Shown: positions 11,501-23,020, counted from the stretch's first letter. The stretch is 64,000 nt of DNA from Berberis thunbergii (GCA_003290165.1 QNQO01007575.1:372001-436000); one strand, 5' to 3'. The notes: a model not told the origin generated them from the sequence alone. Numbers and translations are program-made.

Positions 11501-14500
11501 ATCAAGGCAACCAATTCATTCCATTGCCTCTGCACATATTTGGTTTTCTTAGCATTGTGGTCATGAGTTTTATCCTTCTTTGGCATATATGCATAACCGC
11601 TTCCATAATTTCATTAGGTTTATAATACATCACATCTCAATTGTAAACAAACTAAATTGTAAGTTGGTAGATGCATGATATTTTCTATTATCTGTTTGTC
11701 TTTCATCTTCTTAGATAATGAAGTCACTTTCTTTTCGTCTTCTTAAACCAATGAAATATATCCCTCCAACTCTTTTTTTTTTTTTTTGGGGGGGGGGGGG
11801 GGAGGGCAATAAACCACAAAAAAAAGGTGACAAACGATAAACTACCTAAATCATCTACTATCAAGAGTATTTCTCCTTCAATGTGAAACCAATCTAATAC
11901 AAACTGAAAATGTATGTTACAATATAATCAAAAACCCCTTATCTGTACCATCTTCTTGCTCATCAATAAGTGAAAATGTAGGATGTGTCAGGAACAAGGG
12001 GAAAACATACAATAAAATACAATCAGAAATCTCAAAGTGGGAAGAAGAAAAAAAACAATAGAATAACAAAAGGAAGAAGAGATAAGAGATTGACTTGTGA
12101 ATCGAGGATGAAAAGTGGCCCAGGGCCTCAGTGGTTACAAGTAATTCTATGGGGAAAACCCATGTTGGTGCAAGCTCTATGAAGATGCCTTACCGGAGGA
12201 TTTTTCTATGTCTAATGGCAACGATAAGAGATCTGGTTGTTCGAGTTCCAGGTTCGATTCAATTGGGTCCGGTAGGCGGAGGTCAAGAAGGTGTCTCTAG
12301 GATATGAGGTTCGTGTTTCAAAGAAGGCGAGGGCCAAATGGCCCAAGCCAAACATTGTTCTTATATTTGACAATAAGAGATTAATGGGTGTGAAGATGAA
12401 AAGGAAGAAAACACCAATCAGTAGCAGAGAATCTACAATGAGGTGCATGGAGAAGATGCTAGCTTATGTGTAAACTTGATCGTAATAAGGGCTTCACAAA
12501 CATAACTTTGAATAACTTTGTCACAATCAGACAAGAAATGAATTTCACCTTTAAAAAATATATTTAGCAAAATAACATATGAACACTAGTTTAGATTGCA
12601 CGCTTGTACAAGGAGCATTTAGAATAAGACAATGGATATGCAACTAATGGTCCCAAGGAAAATTTGCCATGGGAAAATTTTAAAAAGAAAGAAGTAGGGG
12701 CAAAAGTGGGGGAAATTTTTCTCGATCTTGAGGTTGAAGATGACTATTTTTGTAGCTCCTTCCCTATGAAAATATTTTTCACAATTTTGTAACAAACCAA
12801 GAGGATAGTTATCATCACAAAAAGCATGTTCTTCATTTTCGGTTCCTCTTTCCTTCCTCTCTCTTCTCACCAGTGGCAAATTTTCTTAGGAATTTTTTCC
12901 TTGGAATCAAACACACCCGAAGAGGAAAAAGTAAATTAATTCAAGGGTATGCATTTATGGAACTGCAATCGAGTAAAAAGCATAATTACTTAATACTATT
13001 TCTTTTTTTTTGAAAGGTAAAATTTATTTATGAATATAAAGTGGAATTAAAAGTGGTGACCTTAAAAATATAGTTGTACTTAATACTAGTATTCACTTAC
13101 TTGCGAGATTTGAGTTTGCGTTCAGCCTCCTCAGAACGCATTTTTACATGATTCTTTGTAGATTCATCCAAAATCCGTTGCACATTTAGCTTGCGCCACG
13201 CACCACCAGATTCCACAAGCAACCCTTTACCATTCTCCCCGCTTTGACGTTCTTCATAAATATCACAAAGATCACCTGGTTCGTGTGACCATGTAAATCT
13301 GAAGTCCTTACCACCTACATCAATAACCTAAAACAAACTAAACTTTGTAAAGCTACTAGTACTTAACAATTATTGATCACGAATGTATGAAACCATAGTT
13401 GGACGTTGTCCAACAGAAAGTACTTGTCACACAGCACAAACAATATGTCAAAAATTTTCTTCTTCCTTTTTTTAATTTTATTATTTTAATTATAAAAGAT
13501 TAAGCAAGTGAAAATGAAAGGGGGTGGGGGGTCAATCCACACATTCTATAGAAAATTAAACTACAATATTTTCCGCAAAACTACCTGCCCAATAACCTCG
13601 CTTACTAGAATTACAATCAATCATTGGAAACAATATTGCATTGGATAGCTACGATAGCCTTTTGCATTTCTACAACTATGTGCAAGCTAGATGGAAGCCT
13701 GATCATAGACCTTGTCTTGACAAGATGATCCAACTTATCTCTAGATACAAGTATGAAGTGAAAAAAAAACTCGGCCGCATAATCCACGCAAAGGATCAAA
13801 ATATACATCAATAACCTTTAATCAAATACTCAATTTTAACATTCTTACGGAAATAATTCAAGTGTCGGGCAGAGAGTCTCTTCATGCTTTCTTTTTTACT
13901 TTCCATAGGAGAAAAATGGGGGGCGGGGGGGTATGAAGGCTATTATTTCGAAGTACAACAAAAGTTGATCTTACTTTCATTTCCATATTTATGATCATGG
14001 AATTTATTTCACTAATCACTTAATCTTACCAAGTGTTGAGAGCAAATTGAAAAATTATAACTAGTGATGACTTTGACAAGTATTAGAACATCTAGAAGTG
14101 GATTAATATGAAGTGCTTGATGACTAAATTGGATCAAAATTATAGTGCTACTTCAATAGGGTTTTCAAAACCTAGAAAACTACAACCCCGAAATCAGATA
14201 AACAAAAGCCGTAATTTCACAAGCCAACAACAGAATCAAATCAAATAAAAAAGAACCACCCAAAAACCAAATCCCCACAAAATTTTTAAAAAAATTAAAA
14301 TTAAAAAAAAAATCTTACATCCCCATCTGAATTGATCTCATGAGAATCAAATCTAATTCTAGTATTCCCCCCTTGCCTTCGCGCGTCTAATCTCCTCCAC
14401 GAGATTGGGCGAGAGTCGAATAATCATGACAAAGGAAAGAGAGTTCTGATAACGGACAATATCAAAGGTATCCTCTGTTGGAGTTGCAAGAGTGGGGGTG

Positions 14501-17500
14501 TGGTGGTTCCGTGAGAAGCACTACTGATAGAGAGATAGCAACCAGTGGGGGCTGACATTGTGATTTGATGGTGATGAACAGATGCTATGCATTGTAACTG
14601 CACTCCTCCTTGACCACTACCATTTCCGCCGTTGTTTCTAACTCTAACCCTAACCCGACCTCTTCCACTACCTCTACCTCTACCGAACTTTTCAATTGAA
14701 CCCCATTTGTACATGTTTGACGAATTGTCTATGTGCGCGAGGACACGTGGAGGGAGGAAGAGAGGTATAAATGATTTAGAAAACAAGTGGGAGAAAAGAA
14801 AGAGAAAGGTTAAAAATGCATTGGTTTTTTAAACCATTATTTTCGTTTTATTTTCTCTTTTAAGAAGGACATATGTTCATTTATTGCAATATCCATGTTT
14901 GATGTGAACGACTTCCCTTTAAATTATCTTAGTTATATTGTTTCTTTGAAATTTTATAATACATTTTTATTCTAATTACATTATTTTTTTTTAAATCAAA
15001 CAATATAGTTTATCTTATTTGAAGTTTTTTTTTACAATATTTTATCTGAATTAGAAAATGCAATTTGTATTACCAAGTCATTATGACTTAAATAACGATG
15101 GAAAAAATATATTTTCTTTTGTTTTTTAATAGTTAAAGTGGAAGGATGTTACGGGAACTTCTAGGATATGAGACTCTTAATATTGTTGGTTATAGATCTA
15201 CTGCATTTAATGCTTTTAACATCGTAGTCACAAGTATAACCTCCAAATCATGCAAAAATAAATGATGGGGTGGGTGATTCCTTAAAGAAAGTAGTAATTG
15301 TAAGATACGTCTTTGATATTTCAACATTATCTTTAGATTTTTTTAAGCCTCTTAAATAATTTTTCACGAACCAAATTTAGGAGTCGGATTACTTTTTTTC
15401 TTTTCTAACCTAAGTTGTTTTTAATTTGAATGATCTTTCTCTCACTTGGGTCAGCCCTAACAACTTCCGATTCTAACACTGATTCACTTACCCAACAAGG
15501 GGAAGAAGAGGGAGCTAAGTCCCTCCCAACGTTTCAAATGTCTGGAAAAACTCTATTGCTATTTCGTGAGGCAATCCACAGCGATGTAATGAAAGCGAAG
15601 GGCCCACGTTTCACCGTTTGTGTGGGAGCACCAATTACTTTTCCACTTCACCTATAAAGATTTTACCTTGTAAGTTACATACTTATAAGTTCAGCAGCAA
15701 CACTTCTTTCCACCATATCGTGGCATTTTAAATTTGATGGTGTCCTTCCATACAAAATGGAATGAATTATTTACTATACAATGACCAAACTTTAAGCTAG
15801 ACTTAGAAAGAAATTAAATTCTAACTTTTATTAAGGTACTTATTCATTATTTCTATTATTGTTTTCTATTGCTTTTGTCTTGTTGCATATTCGTGACAAA
15901 TCCTTATATATATATTTGATAGAGTGCTACCAATTTTTTAAGGAAATATTTATTAATAATCTTTGCTTAGTACAACATTGGCAGCCTTACACTTACAAGT
16001 ATTAACGTTTCAAAATAATACTATCTTAACTAGCATACAAAGATTTAAAATACCCTTCAAAAAAGGAAGATGAGATGCCCAACCTCAAAGCGTAATCAAA
16101 ACCTCCAGTAGCATTGTTTCCAATCCCACCACTTTGTTGCTAAAAATCGTTATTCCTCTCTTTCCATATCATCCATCTAAGCGCAAAAAAGCATCTTCCA
16201 CAAAACCTTCCCTTCTGTTGATAAATGTGAAGAGGTGTTCCAACATCTCAAAAGTACATCCAAAGCAGGCATCACCCACACTCCACCACTCATTAAAATA
16301 TGCATCCACAAACTCACGTGCACAACCTACATACCATGTCAATATTCATTCCTCTATAAATTAACTCGACTTTAGATAAAATCTCCTTCTTCCAAACTAA
16401 CTTCATTAGGAAATTATGCACAATGTCAATGTGCATATGGTTACTTGCCAGACTCGCAAAACATGAGCACACTAAAAAGCCCTTGTGTGTATCCTCCTTC
16501 CACACCCATTTGTCATTCATGTCCTCTAACTTAAAACCCTCCAAAATATTAGTGAGAATCCTAAATGCATATGCTTCTCCCACCGAATGATTATTCCTCT
16601 AAAATAAAAATCACATTGCATATCCCCTCCAGTCCCATTATGGAAACAACAAATAGTCTGGGGATCTCTCTTTGAGTGCCACGCTCCCTATCCAAACATC
16701 ATGCAAAAAACTGACATTACTTCCTCTCCTTACTACTACTTCAATCATTTGCATAAACTCCAATTATAATCCGAAATAGTTCTCCATGTACTCGTGCCAT
16801 ATGAACATGTTGGGTGCTTAGTAAGCCAACTCAACCCTATTGGGTCGTACTTCATACCAATCACTTCTTTCCATAAGCATTACCCTTCTGTATGATATCT
16901 CCACAACTACTTACAAAGCAAGACCCTATTCATCAGCAAAACAGAGGCCTAATCCTAGTCCACCCACTTCCTTAGGCATACATCCCAATTCCCAATTCAT
17001 TGCATGGAAACCTTTGGCCTTTTTCAATCGCTCATTACAAAAAAAATTCAAATCATCCTTTCAATTTTCTTTGCCACAATGACCGGTATCTAGAATAAGG
17101 ACATTTAACGTATAGGCATGTTACGCAAAGCACTGCTGATAAGTACTTGTCTACCACCATTAGAAAGTAATCTAACCTTCCATATTGCAAGATGTTTTCC
17201 CATAATTTCCACCATTGGATCCCACAATTGTTTATTCCTATTTTTGCTCCCAAAGGAAGCCCCAAATATAAAATTGGTAACTCTCCCACCTGCCAACCTA
17301 AAATCTTTGCCATCAACTCCTTCTCTAACTCCACACACCACACCCTTTCAAAAATAAATTTTCAGCCTAGAACTCACTTGGAACAATAATAAAATATGCT
17401 CCAAGTCCTCAACATACGAAAAGTCGTCAAATAAGGAAAAAGGTGTCATCAGCGAATTGTTCATGGGTTAGATTTCTTCCCCAATATGTCACCTGAAAAC

Positions 17501-20500
17501 CGAACAAAATCCCTATATCCAAGGCTTTTGCAACCAACCTACTAAGAACCTCCCCCACAATACGAATCCCACTCCATGTTTTGAAAAATTCAGCCAGTTT
17601 TCTGCCACTAAAAGAGAAAAGTGAATCATCAACATGCAAATCTTGACCAATCTCAACTATCTCTCACCAAATCCCATATTTTCATACACTACAATACAAA
17701 ATCCCAATTCACATGTCATAGACCTTCTCAAATCTATCTTACACAACAACCCTAGTTTTCTTGATCTCAACCTTGAATTTACTAACTCATTCGCAACCAT
17801 AATCTCATCCAAGATTTGTCTATCCTTCACAAAAGCTCCATGATTAGGCTTGATCACCAAGTTCATACACCTTTTCAACCTTCTAGCCATTGCCTTTGCT
17901 ATGATCTTATACATACCGCCAACCAAGCTAATAGGTATAAAATCTCGAGTCGATCTTGCACTTTTTTCGAGATTAATGTAATAAAGGTTGTGTTCAGTTT
18001 TTTTGTCCAATCTATAAAGAAAGAGTTTTGCAGTTTTGTTACCACCACCATTGTATCTCTATTAATGAAATCCCTACTAAGGATGTATCTGTATTCAATC
18101 TCCAATCTATATGCTACTAATCTCTCACCAATCTTCTACATGCTCTTCCTAATAACCATCTGGTAGTATAAATTTTGGATACATCTTTTAAATGTCCAAA
18201 TGTAATAAAGTGACTTTAGTTATTTAGAAAGATGAACAAGAAAAGGGAAATTTAAAACCTCTTGTTGATTAAACTGCCAACTCTTGGTGATGGTGCTACC
18301 AATGATGTTATGGGTGTATCCCTAATTGTTGGCTTGGGTCATGCTCCTTGGATCATGCATATCTTTGAACTCGAGGTCGAGTTATTTCTAGCACGCGTGA
18401 GTAGATCCCCTTAAATAAATTAAACATAATTGTCGAAAATTTAGCATTGTCCTCCAAGATTTCATGGATTGAGGTCATACTTCTCATGGGGATTCTTTCA
18501 TTTCTAATAATAGCAAGAAGATATGGATCAATTATTGTCCTCCAAGATTGAATTTTTTTCGTATGGATTATCTTGTAGGACTGAACTTGGTTGGATAGAA
18601 AATCTTGAGTCCAAATTAATGCTTGGGCTAAAATGAGTAACCTGATTTTAATTTTGGGCGAGATGGGTTGAAAATTTTAACCGCCCAACCCAAACCTAGT
18701 GCCTGTGTTATAATCTATTGAAGTTTAGTGATGTTTGTATAATTTAGTATGAAATTAATATTGTAAACATAATTTTAAGAACCTTAACTTACTATCAATT
18801 TTGGATAATCTAGGAGACAATCAAAGGATTTCTAAACTATTGAAAGTTTTCACTCACTCACTAATCTTGTTTCTTATTGAGACATGACAGCTTGTGTTTT
18901 ACCTTAACAAAAAGTTTCGCTTTCAGTTTTCATATTTAGAAAATCTAAAAAAGCCTAGCAAAAAGGTGAACTTGTGACAAACATAGATTGATGATACGGG
19001 GTTTTGTTTTTATATAATAAAAGAAAATTGGATGGCTAAAATTTCAGAGTAGAAATTTCTTTTTGTAGATACTTTTGGATTTACTAGTTTGGTTTACTAG
19101 TTTCCATGTAACAAACTACATAATTGAATAATTGAATTCTTAATATAGTTCTTTGATTTGACATACACTTATTTACATTGTGGCAATAATAAATTATAGT
19201 GTTAGCAAGAAGAATTTTCTACTTGGAAAACCAAGAAAGACCAACGACAACCCAAAAATCAAATCAATGAACCTAAAAATTCTTCACATATAAAATAAAA
19301 AATAGTGCTCCAAAACCTAAAAACCAAATCAATGAACCCAATTAAACTGCCCAAACCACGTGCATTGGGAATGGTTAGACAACTCCCAACCCGAAGTGGG
19401 TTGGGCTAGGTTTAAGGTTGAGGCTTACCAACATTGGGTTGGGCGAGGGTTGTCCATCCACACACCCAACCCAACCAACTTTTTCACCCCTACACTATCT
19501 TCCAAAGGACTCTTTATAATGGATGATGTGAAGAGCAAATTTCAAATCATTGTGTGCTTTGCAATCAAGAAGAAGAAACAATGGATCATATTATTTTGAT
19601 CAAATGCAAGTACTCTGACCAGATTTGGACTGCTTTCTTGAATAAATTAAGATGTCGCGGACTCATTGTCAATTCGGGGATCCATAAAACTTTGGTTCTT
19701 GGAGTGGAATCATATTAACATATCAAGGCTTGGAAATGGATTTAGGGTAAGGGAATTCACTAGGGTTCTGTGGAAGGAAAGAAATAGGAGATTTTTTTAA
19801 AAGAAAGCTCTCACTTCTTATGAGTGTTTCATATCTCTAAGGGAGGATATCTGACAATGGAGTTCAGCTTGCAAATCTATTCGAAAGGTGGCATTTGGCA
19901 TTTTCATGTTCAGTTGAGAATTGAGACAACGTTCTTTCCTTGTAATTGTTTCCTTTCTATATGCTTATGTGTACTGAGTCTCACTCACTCTGTTACTTCT
20001 TATTTAGTTATCAATATAAAGATGGTGCGTGTTTTCTTAAAAACATTTCAAATCAAACTTTATTTTATCAGGAAAGTGGGTATAAGTAGTGGAGCACACT
20101 ATTTAGTTTTCTTTTAGTATTTTAGGGTTTCAATTTATTTATAAACATAGCTCCCCACATGAAACTTTGTAAGATTGCTTAATTATTTCGTAGTCATTAC
20201 TTCGCAAGATTTATTTCTGTTAGGGATGTCTCGTGCATTACCAGTAATATATGGAAGTATCAATAGTCATTCGGCAGATTTGGATTCCAATATATCAAAT
20301 CTTGTAGTACCTCATCATACGATTCATTTGAGATCCATCTGTCTACATATCATCATATACATCCGAAAAGCCGTCTTTGGAAGAAACTAGTTCAGTTTAG
20401 GAAGGGTTTTTTATTGATCAATCTATTTAAACCAATATGTCCTTAGTCACGGCCATACATAACATAGAAATCACACTTGAAAATGCGGACAATTAGTAAA

Positions 20501-21611
20501 AGTTGTGGGTGTTGTAGCGAAACTGAAGAGGGTAAATCGGCCACATTAAAATTAGAATTACTTTCTAATGAAGCAATTCTTTTACTACGATAACATGCCA
20601 TTGTTTGAAGCCACTATGGCCACGAAAGCATTGGAAATTTCTAACCATATGCACAAGTTAAATGGAATGCCTGGTCACATCCTCATGTTTGACCTAATTA
20701 GTGACAATCTGGTCTAACTTTTGTGTGTGTGTGTGTGTGTTAATCAGCAAGACAGAAGATTCATTAAATCACAATGTAACCCAACTTTTACTCTAAATGC
20801 AAAAGATGAGTTCCGTTTCTATTCAACCAAATAAGATAACTTCACAGTAAAGACTACAATGTAAACCAGCAGTAATACTCAATATTCTTAAAGGAGAACT
20901 TTAGCTAATATCTTGTATCTTACTTTGATTTTCCCAGTTATGATCATGGCATGTTATTGGACGACCCACTAATTTAATCTTACTATGAATCAAGTGTTGG
21001 AACAACTAGATGAACTCAATTACTAGTAACCTAAGTGTTTAATGATCAATTGGCACTAATAAACGCATCTACCTGAAAGGGGTTTTGCAAAACCTAGATA
21101 ACAACGTCACTGAAATTATATATATATAAATAAATAAAAACCTAATTTACGCCAACAAACACCATAATGGAATCAAATCAAACCAACCCAACAATGCCAA
21201 AAAACACAATTTTCAAAAAAAAAAAACACTTACATTGCCAGCTGGATTGTGGGCATGAGTATCGAATTTGATTCGGGTGTTGCCCCCTTCGGCCTCGACG
21301 CGTCTGATCTCGTCCACGAGATTGGGGGTGAGTCGAATGATCATTGCAAACGCAAGGGGGTTACGATCACTGACGATATCGAAGGTCTCATCTGGGGTTG
21401 TGGTGGATGTCTTCGTAGTTGGAACAGTGGTGGGGGTGTGGCGATTTCGGGAGACGGCGCTACCGACGGAGAGGCGCCCGGTGGCGGGACTTGGAATGTG
21501 ATTCGACGGTGATGAGCGGATACGGTGCTTCGCAATGGCAGCAGCTCCGCCCCTACCACCACTGCCTCCTCCTCTGCCGAGCTTCTTCGCTTTGCCCCCT
21601 CCTCTGTACAT
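1..21611 (-). CDS. ELL-like RNA polymerase II elongation factor (plant 'dentin sialophosphoprotein-like'), 3'-partial
   Basis: Exons, in transcript order: 21611-21234, 13327-13101, 4661-4600, 4495-4418, 4268-3913, 3562-3494, 3410-3328 and 1671-1 (running off the window). All joints have GT-AG introns and keep frame, giving 974 visible residues. Residues about 83-215 hold the conserved N-terminal region ([24 protein letters not shown], then KSRKAIVLEQG, which matches the RSAIV segment of animal ELL). An SV40-like NLS (KKRKVEP) lies near residue 240. A winged-helix segment ([15 protein letters not shown] ... YVLRPGVEL) spans about 350-410 and matches the ELL domain, where animal ELL stimulates Pol II elongation. 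The large last exon encodes an acidic, Ser-rich ([20 protein letters not shown]) and charged disordered tail. Start chosen at the ATG opening MYRGGGK, after a Gly-rich leader. Introns 1 (7.9 kb) and 2 (8.4 kb) are packed with transposons. ELL function in this plant is inferred from the fold only. Confidence 0.82.
2416..2550. repeat. Palindromic (AAT)n/(ATT)n then (AGT)n microsatellite
   Basis: Runs of AAT repeats switch to ATT repeats and then AGT repeats. The AAT and ATT arms can pair with each other as a hairpin. It is in intron 7 of the ELL-like gene. Confidence 0.9.
2755..3010. repeat. Intronic ~55-bp direct repeat (two copies)
   Basis: The sequence beginning GAGTGGAACCATGGAGGCAT at about 2761 recurs at about 2952 with almost no changes. 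It is in the intron before the last exon of the ELL-like gene. No coding content was seen in the 1672-3327 intron apart from this and the microsatellite. Confidence 0.85.
3605..3627. repeat. Poly-C homopolymer tract
   Basis: A run of about 23 C in an intron of the ELL-like gene. The exact length is likely to vary and is prone to sequencing error. Confidence 0.8.
5193..5705 (+). repeat. 5' LTR of the gene-capturing element
   Basis: 513 bp, starts TGGTGCAGGAGG and ends GACGTCA. It pairs with 8814-9325; about 26 differences were counted by eye. A TATAAAA box lies at 5538-5544. Confidence 0.93.
5538..5544 (+). promoter_or_regulatory. Putative TATA box in 5' LTR
   Basis: TATAAAA lies about 170 bp from the LTR end. 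The 3' LTR has TATAAAG at the same position (9159-9165), which could drive outward transcription antisense to the host gene. Confidence 0.5.
5707..5719 (+). other. Primer-binding site (initiator tRNA-Met type)
   Basis: TTGGTATCAGAGC lies one base after the 5' LTR end. It is the standard plant retrotransposon primer site complementary to the 3' end of initiator tRNA-Met. Confidence 0.92.
5757..6300 (+). pseudogene. Broken Ty3/gypsy gag
   Basis: Reads [20 protein letters not shown], a coiled-coil-like stretch ([13 protein letters not shown]), then the retrotransposon gag core LPEFSG ... [10 protein letters not shown] ... [20 protein letters not shown], ending near FQRLHSLR. It has in-frame stops after HHRVRF, after IERNF and after KITD. 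The zinc knuckle and all of pol are missing because the captured host fragments begin right after. Confidence 0.85.
6330..6803 (+). pseudogene. ATXR3: Captured fragment 1: ATXR3/SDG2 histone methyltransferase, region upstream of SET
   Basis: Encodes [20 protein letters not shown], a Ser/Asp-rich stretch, [11 protein letters not shown], then [20 protein letters not shown] and [12 protein letters not shown]. These are landmarks of plant ATXR3/SDG2, the main H3K4 trimethyltransferase. Several exons' worth of coding sequence run together without introns, which indicates capture from mRNA. One frame break lies near 6645-6655. The assignment is from recall of the family and was not searched. Confidence 0.82.
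6804..7621 (+). pseudogene. ELP3: Captured fragment 2: ELP3 (Elongator catalytic subunit), 5'UTR and N-terminal radical-SAM half
   Basis: Starts with a CT-rich leader and the natural ATG at 6834 ([11 protein letters not shown]), then runs in frame to GCTRLEIGV. It keeps the radical-SAM cysteines in [17 protein letters not shown] and the [46 protein letters not shown] motifs. The C-terminal acetyltransferase domain is absent. About 260 residues show no stop and no intron. It is inserted inside ATXR3 sequence and shares one open frame (6630-7685) with ATXR3 on both sides. Some substitutions hit otherwise invariant positions, for example GGTFMS has become GVTFMS. Confidence 0.92.
7611..8010 (+). 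pseudogene. ATXR3: Captured fragment 3: ATXR3/SDG2 end of SET domain and C-terminus
   Basis: Resumes ATXR3 within the SET domain: [20 protein letters not shown], then a stop at 7683. The post-SET cysteine stretch is damaged and shortened (LCG retained, about 18 residues lost). The rest continues in another frame as [31 protein letters not shown] and [20 protein letters not shown]. The part of the SET domain between fragments 1 and 3 is missing, so no active methyltransferase can be made. Confidence 0.85.
8007..8680 (+). pseudogene. Captured fragment 4: Pumilio (APUM) RNA-binding domain, repeats 4-8
   Basis: In the same open frame as the ATXR3 tail, it encodes [86 protein letters not shown] and [12 protein letters not shown]. 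These are PUF repeats 4 to 8 of an APUM1-6-type protein. Repeat 4's RNA-contact triplet region is altered (NGNH to NWNH). There are no introns. The open frame continues to 8892 through about 130 bp of unrecognised sequence (8681-8813) into the 3' LTR. Confidence 0.92.
8814..9325 (+). repeat. 3' LTR of the gene-capturing element
   Basis: 512 bp, starts TGATGCAGGAGG and ends GACGTCA, followed by the target duplicate GACTC. TATAAAG is at 9159-9165. Confidence 0.93.
9331..10120. other. Intronic spacer, no gene seen
   Basis: AT-rich sequence of intron 2 of the ELL-like gene to the right of the LTR element. No coding match recognised. Confidence 0.6.
10121..11310 (+). mobile_element. Relic or solo LTR of a Tat/Ogre-like element, with a partial duplicate
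   Basis: A ~110-bp segment (GGTCACATCC ... GAGCCATACAC ... ATGATGATCTCGAGGAATTA) occurs at about 10146 and again at about 10661. The second copy continues through a TATA-like CTATAAAAAAAAC near 11111 to CTGACTTTAGCATCGAAGTG and GTAGGTCA near 11190-11265. That end resembles the LTR end of the element at 25158-31983 (CTGACTTAAGCATCGGAGTG). No internal coding region remains. Confidence 0.55.
11310..13100. other. Remainder of intron 2, no gene seen
   Basis: Contains a T15-G15 homopolymer pair at 11773-11802 and AT-rich sequence. No coding exon was recognised until exon 2 of the ELL-like gene at 13101. Confidence 0.6.
13600..15560. repeat. Proximal copy of tandem segmental duplication (promoter + exon 1)
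   Basis: Matches 20560-22440 in the same order: a block of intron 1, the exon 1 copy, then about 800 bp of upstream sequence. Shared marks include GATCATGG near 13995/20943, 'caagtgttg' near 14030/20993, 'ggaaggat' near 15140/22057, and 'ctctcactt' near 15438/22330. Divergence is high and small indels are frequent, so the event is old. Limits are approximate. Confidence 0.7.
14319..14714 (-). pseudogene. Decayed duplicate of exon 1 of the ELL-like gene
   Basis: This stretch aligns with the intact first exon at 21234-21611. It has the ATG, the Gly/Arg-rich leader, the stretch encoding FDIV and [15 protein letters not shown], and a splice donor at the same place (GAT|GTAAG). It carries at least two frame breaks: one in the Pro/Thr-rich linker, and a 2-base loss after the EEIRR codons. 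It therefore cannot be spliced in frame to exon 2 at 13327. It lies inside intron 1 of the gene it came from, on the same strand. Confidence 0.8.
16080..18170 (-). mobile_element. Degraded LINE (L1-type) reverse transcriptase
   Basis: Read on the minus strand from 18170 down: [18 protein letters not shown], then [52 protein letters not shown] (the catalytic ADD box), [15 protein letters not shown], and a C-terminal zf-RVT-like part ([16 protein letters not shown]). Frameshifts and stops are frequent. It lies in intron 1 of the ELL-like gene, between the two exon 1 copies and on the same strand. Confidence 0.85.
18171..19489. other. Intron 1 spacer, no gene seen
   Basis: AT-rich. Stretches rich in GGGTTGGG/CCCAACCC near 18650-18710 and 19335-19495 look like the ends of an old hAT-type element, but I could not pair the termini. 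Confidence 0.5.
19490..20045 (+). mobile_element. LINE 3' end fragment (zf-RVT and 3' UTR)
   Basis: Plus-strand frame reads [19 protein letters not shown] then [12 protein letters not shown], the C-terminal zinc-binding motif of plant LINE polymerases. It is followed by a T-rich 3' UTR ending near TATCAATATAAAGATGG. Opposite strand to the larger LINE at 16080-18170. Confidence 0.7.
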
Positions 21612-22440
21612 GGTGGGTGTTTGATGAATTGTCTGTGAGAGATAGAGAGAGCAAACGTTGGAGGGAGAATTGAAGAGAGACAGGGGAGAAAGGTTAAGAG
21701 GGAATTGGTATTCTGAATGAACATCTGTGTTTTATGTTTTTTTAATTTTCTCAGTTAGGAAATACATCATCATGTATTTACTCAAGTATCCCTGATGATT
21801 GTGAGAAAATACAAATTTAATTTTCTTAATATTTTTTTATATTTTTTTCTTGCCTAATCTCGAAAGTTTGCGTTCTAGACATATGTAAGAGATTTGTGCA
21901 AAAACGAGTAACACACAATCTCGATGGAAGAAAAGAAGAGAGTATTACTAACTGCAATAGCGTCAACCCTTGTTCGAACCTATCGCAGGAGAGACATAAC
22001 TTTTGATTGAGCGAACGACTACTAGTAAGATGTTTATTTGGAATTTTTTGTTAAATTGGAAGGATATTATGAGAACTTCGAAATTTGTAGACTTAATGAT
22101 GTGTCACTTTGCATGTTAATGTTTTGACATCATGCTTATAAGTGTACATCTCCAAAAAAAATACTTACGTATGCAGGTATTTTAGTAAATAAAGTTTTAA
22201 TTGCAAGAGAAGCATATGACGTTTCAGCTTTATCTTTAGGTTTTATTAGGGTTTCTAGTTTTCTTGGATTGTGAAGTCTAATTTCTGGAGTCCTGGTCAT
22301 TTTCTACCTAGTTGCGTTTTACTTAAATTATTTTTCTCTCACTTGAGTTGGCCATGATAATTTCATATCCGATGTAATGATTCAATTACCAAACAATTAT
22401 TTAAGTGTGTAGAAACGTTGATGTCCAACAACCACACCAT
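20560..22440. repeat. Distal copy of tandem segmental duplication (carries the intact exon 1)
   Basis: Counterpart of 13600-15560. It contains the frame-intact exon 1 (21234-21611) and the presumed functional promoter upstream of 21611. The 5 kb between the two copies is filled with LINE fragments that inserted after, or along with, the duplication. Confidence 0.7.
20723..20740. repeat. (GT)n microsatellite
   Basis: About nine TG units in intron 1 of the ELL-like gene. Confidence 0.85.
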
Positions 22441-23020
22441 CATATAAGAAAAACTAAATTCTCAAGGTAATTTTGGATGAAGCTCTTATTTAATAGATTT
22501 AACAATAGTTAAAGTTCTAGAGATTGACAAAAAAATATGGTTTGACTTGCAAGATATAACTCATCAAATTGTATTATTGAAATATTAAATGGTTACGTGT
22601 GGTGGTATTTCTATATAAAGTATTATTGAGTCAAGTTTCTTCAACCCTTTTTTTGAAAACTCTGTTAGATGTTTGATTATGTAATTTGACTCTTGTGTAA
22701 TGTGGAGACCTTTATGTTCAACAACAACATTCATTGTATGATAACTAGCTCCTCTTATAATTCAAACTTGAATGAAGGCGTTGAAACTTTATCAATACCA
22801 AAGTTAAAGTGAGTCACAAACAATAAGTGGTTTGACTTGCCAACTATACAACTTGAGATCATGCTATTGAAACTAGGGTATGGATGCGATCTATATACGA
22901 GTATAACTTCAATAATGAGTAAAATTAAAATTTTAGGAGATTTGACTAAAGATTTCTAAGCAAAATAATCATAAATATTGTAATCAAATATTACACTCTT
23001 ACTGTTGTAAGGGCCTATTT
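22440..23020. other. Intergenic spacer upstream of the ELL-like gene
   Basis: AT-rich. No gene or clear element recognised. Confidence 0.5.

Noticed and set aside
12118..12270. Possible SINE: box A-like GGCCTCAGTGG and box B-like GGTTCGATTC
   Set aside because: The two boxes are about 120 bp apart, too far for a tRNA-type Pol III promoter, and no tail or target duplication was found.
21249..21673. Several plus-strand frames over exon 1 of the ELL-like gene
   Set aside because: Antisense shadows of the GC-rich coding exon.
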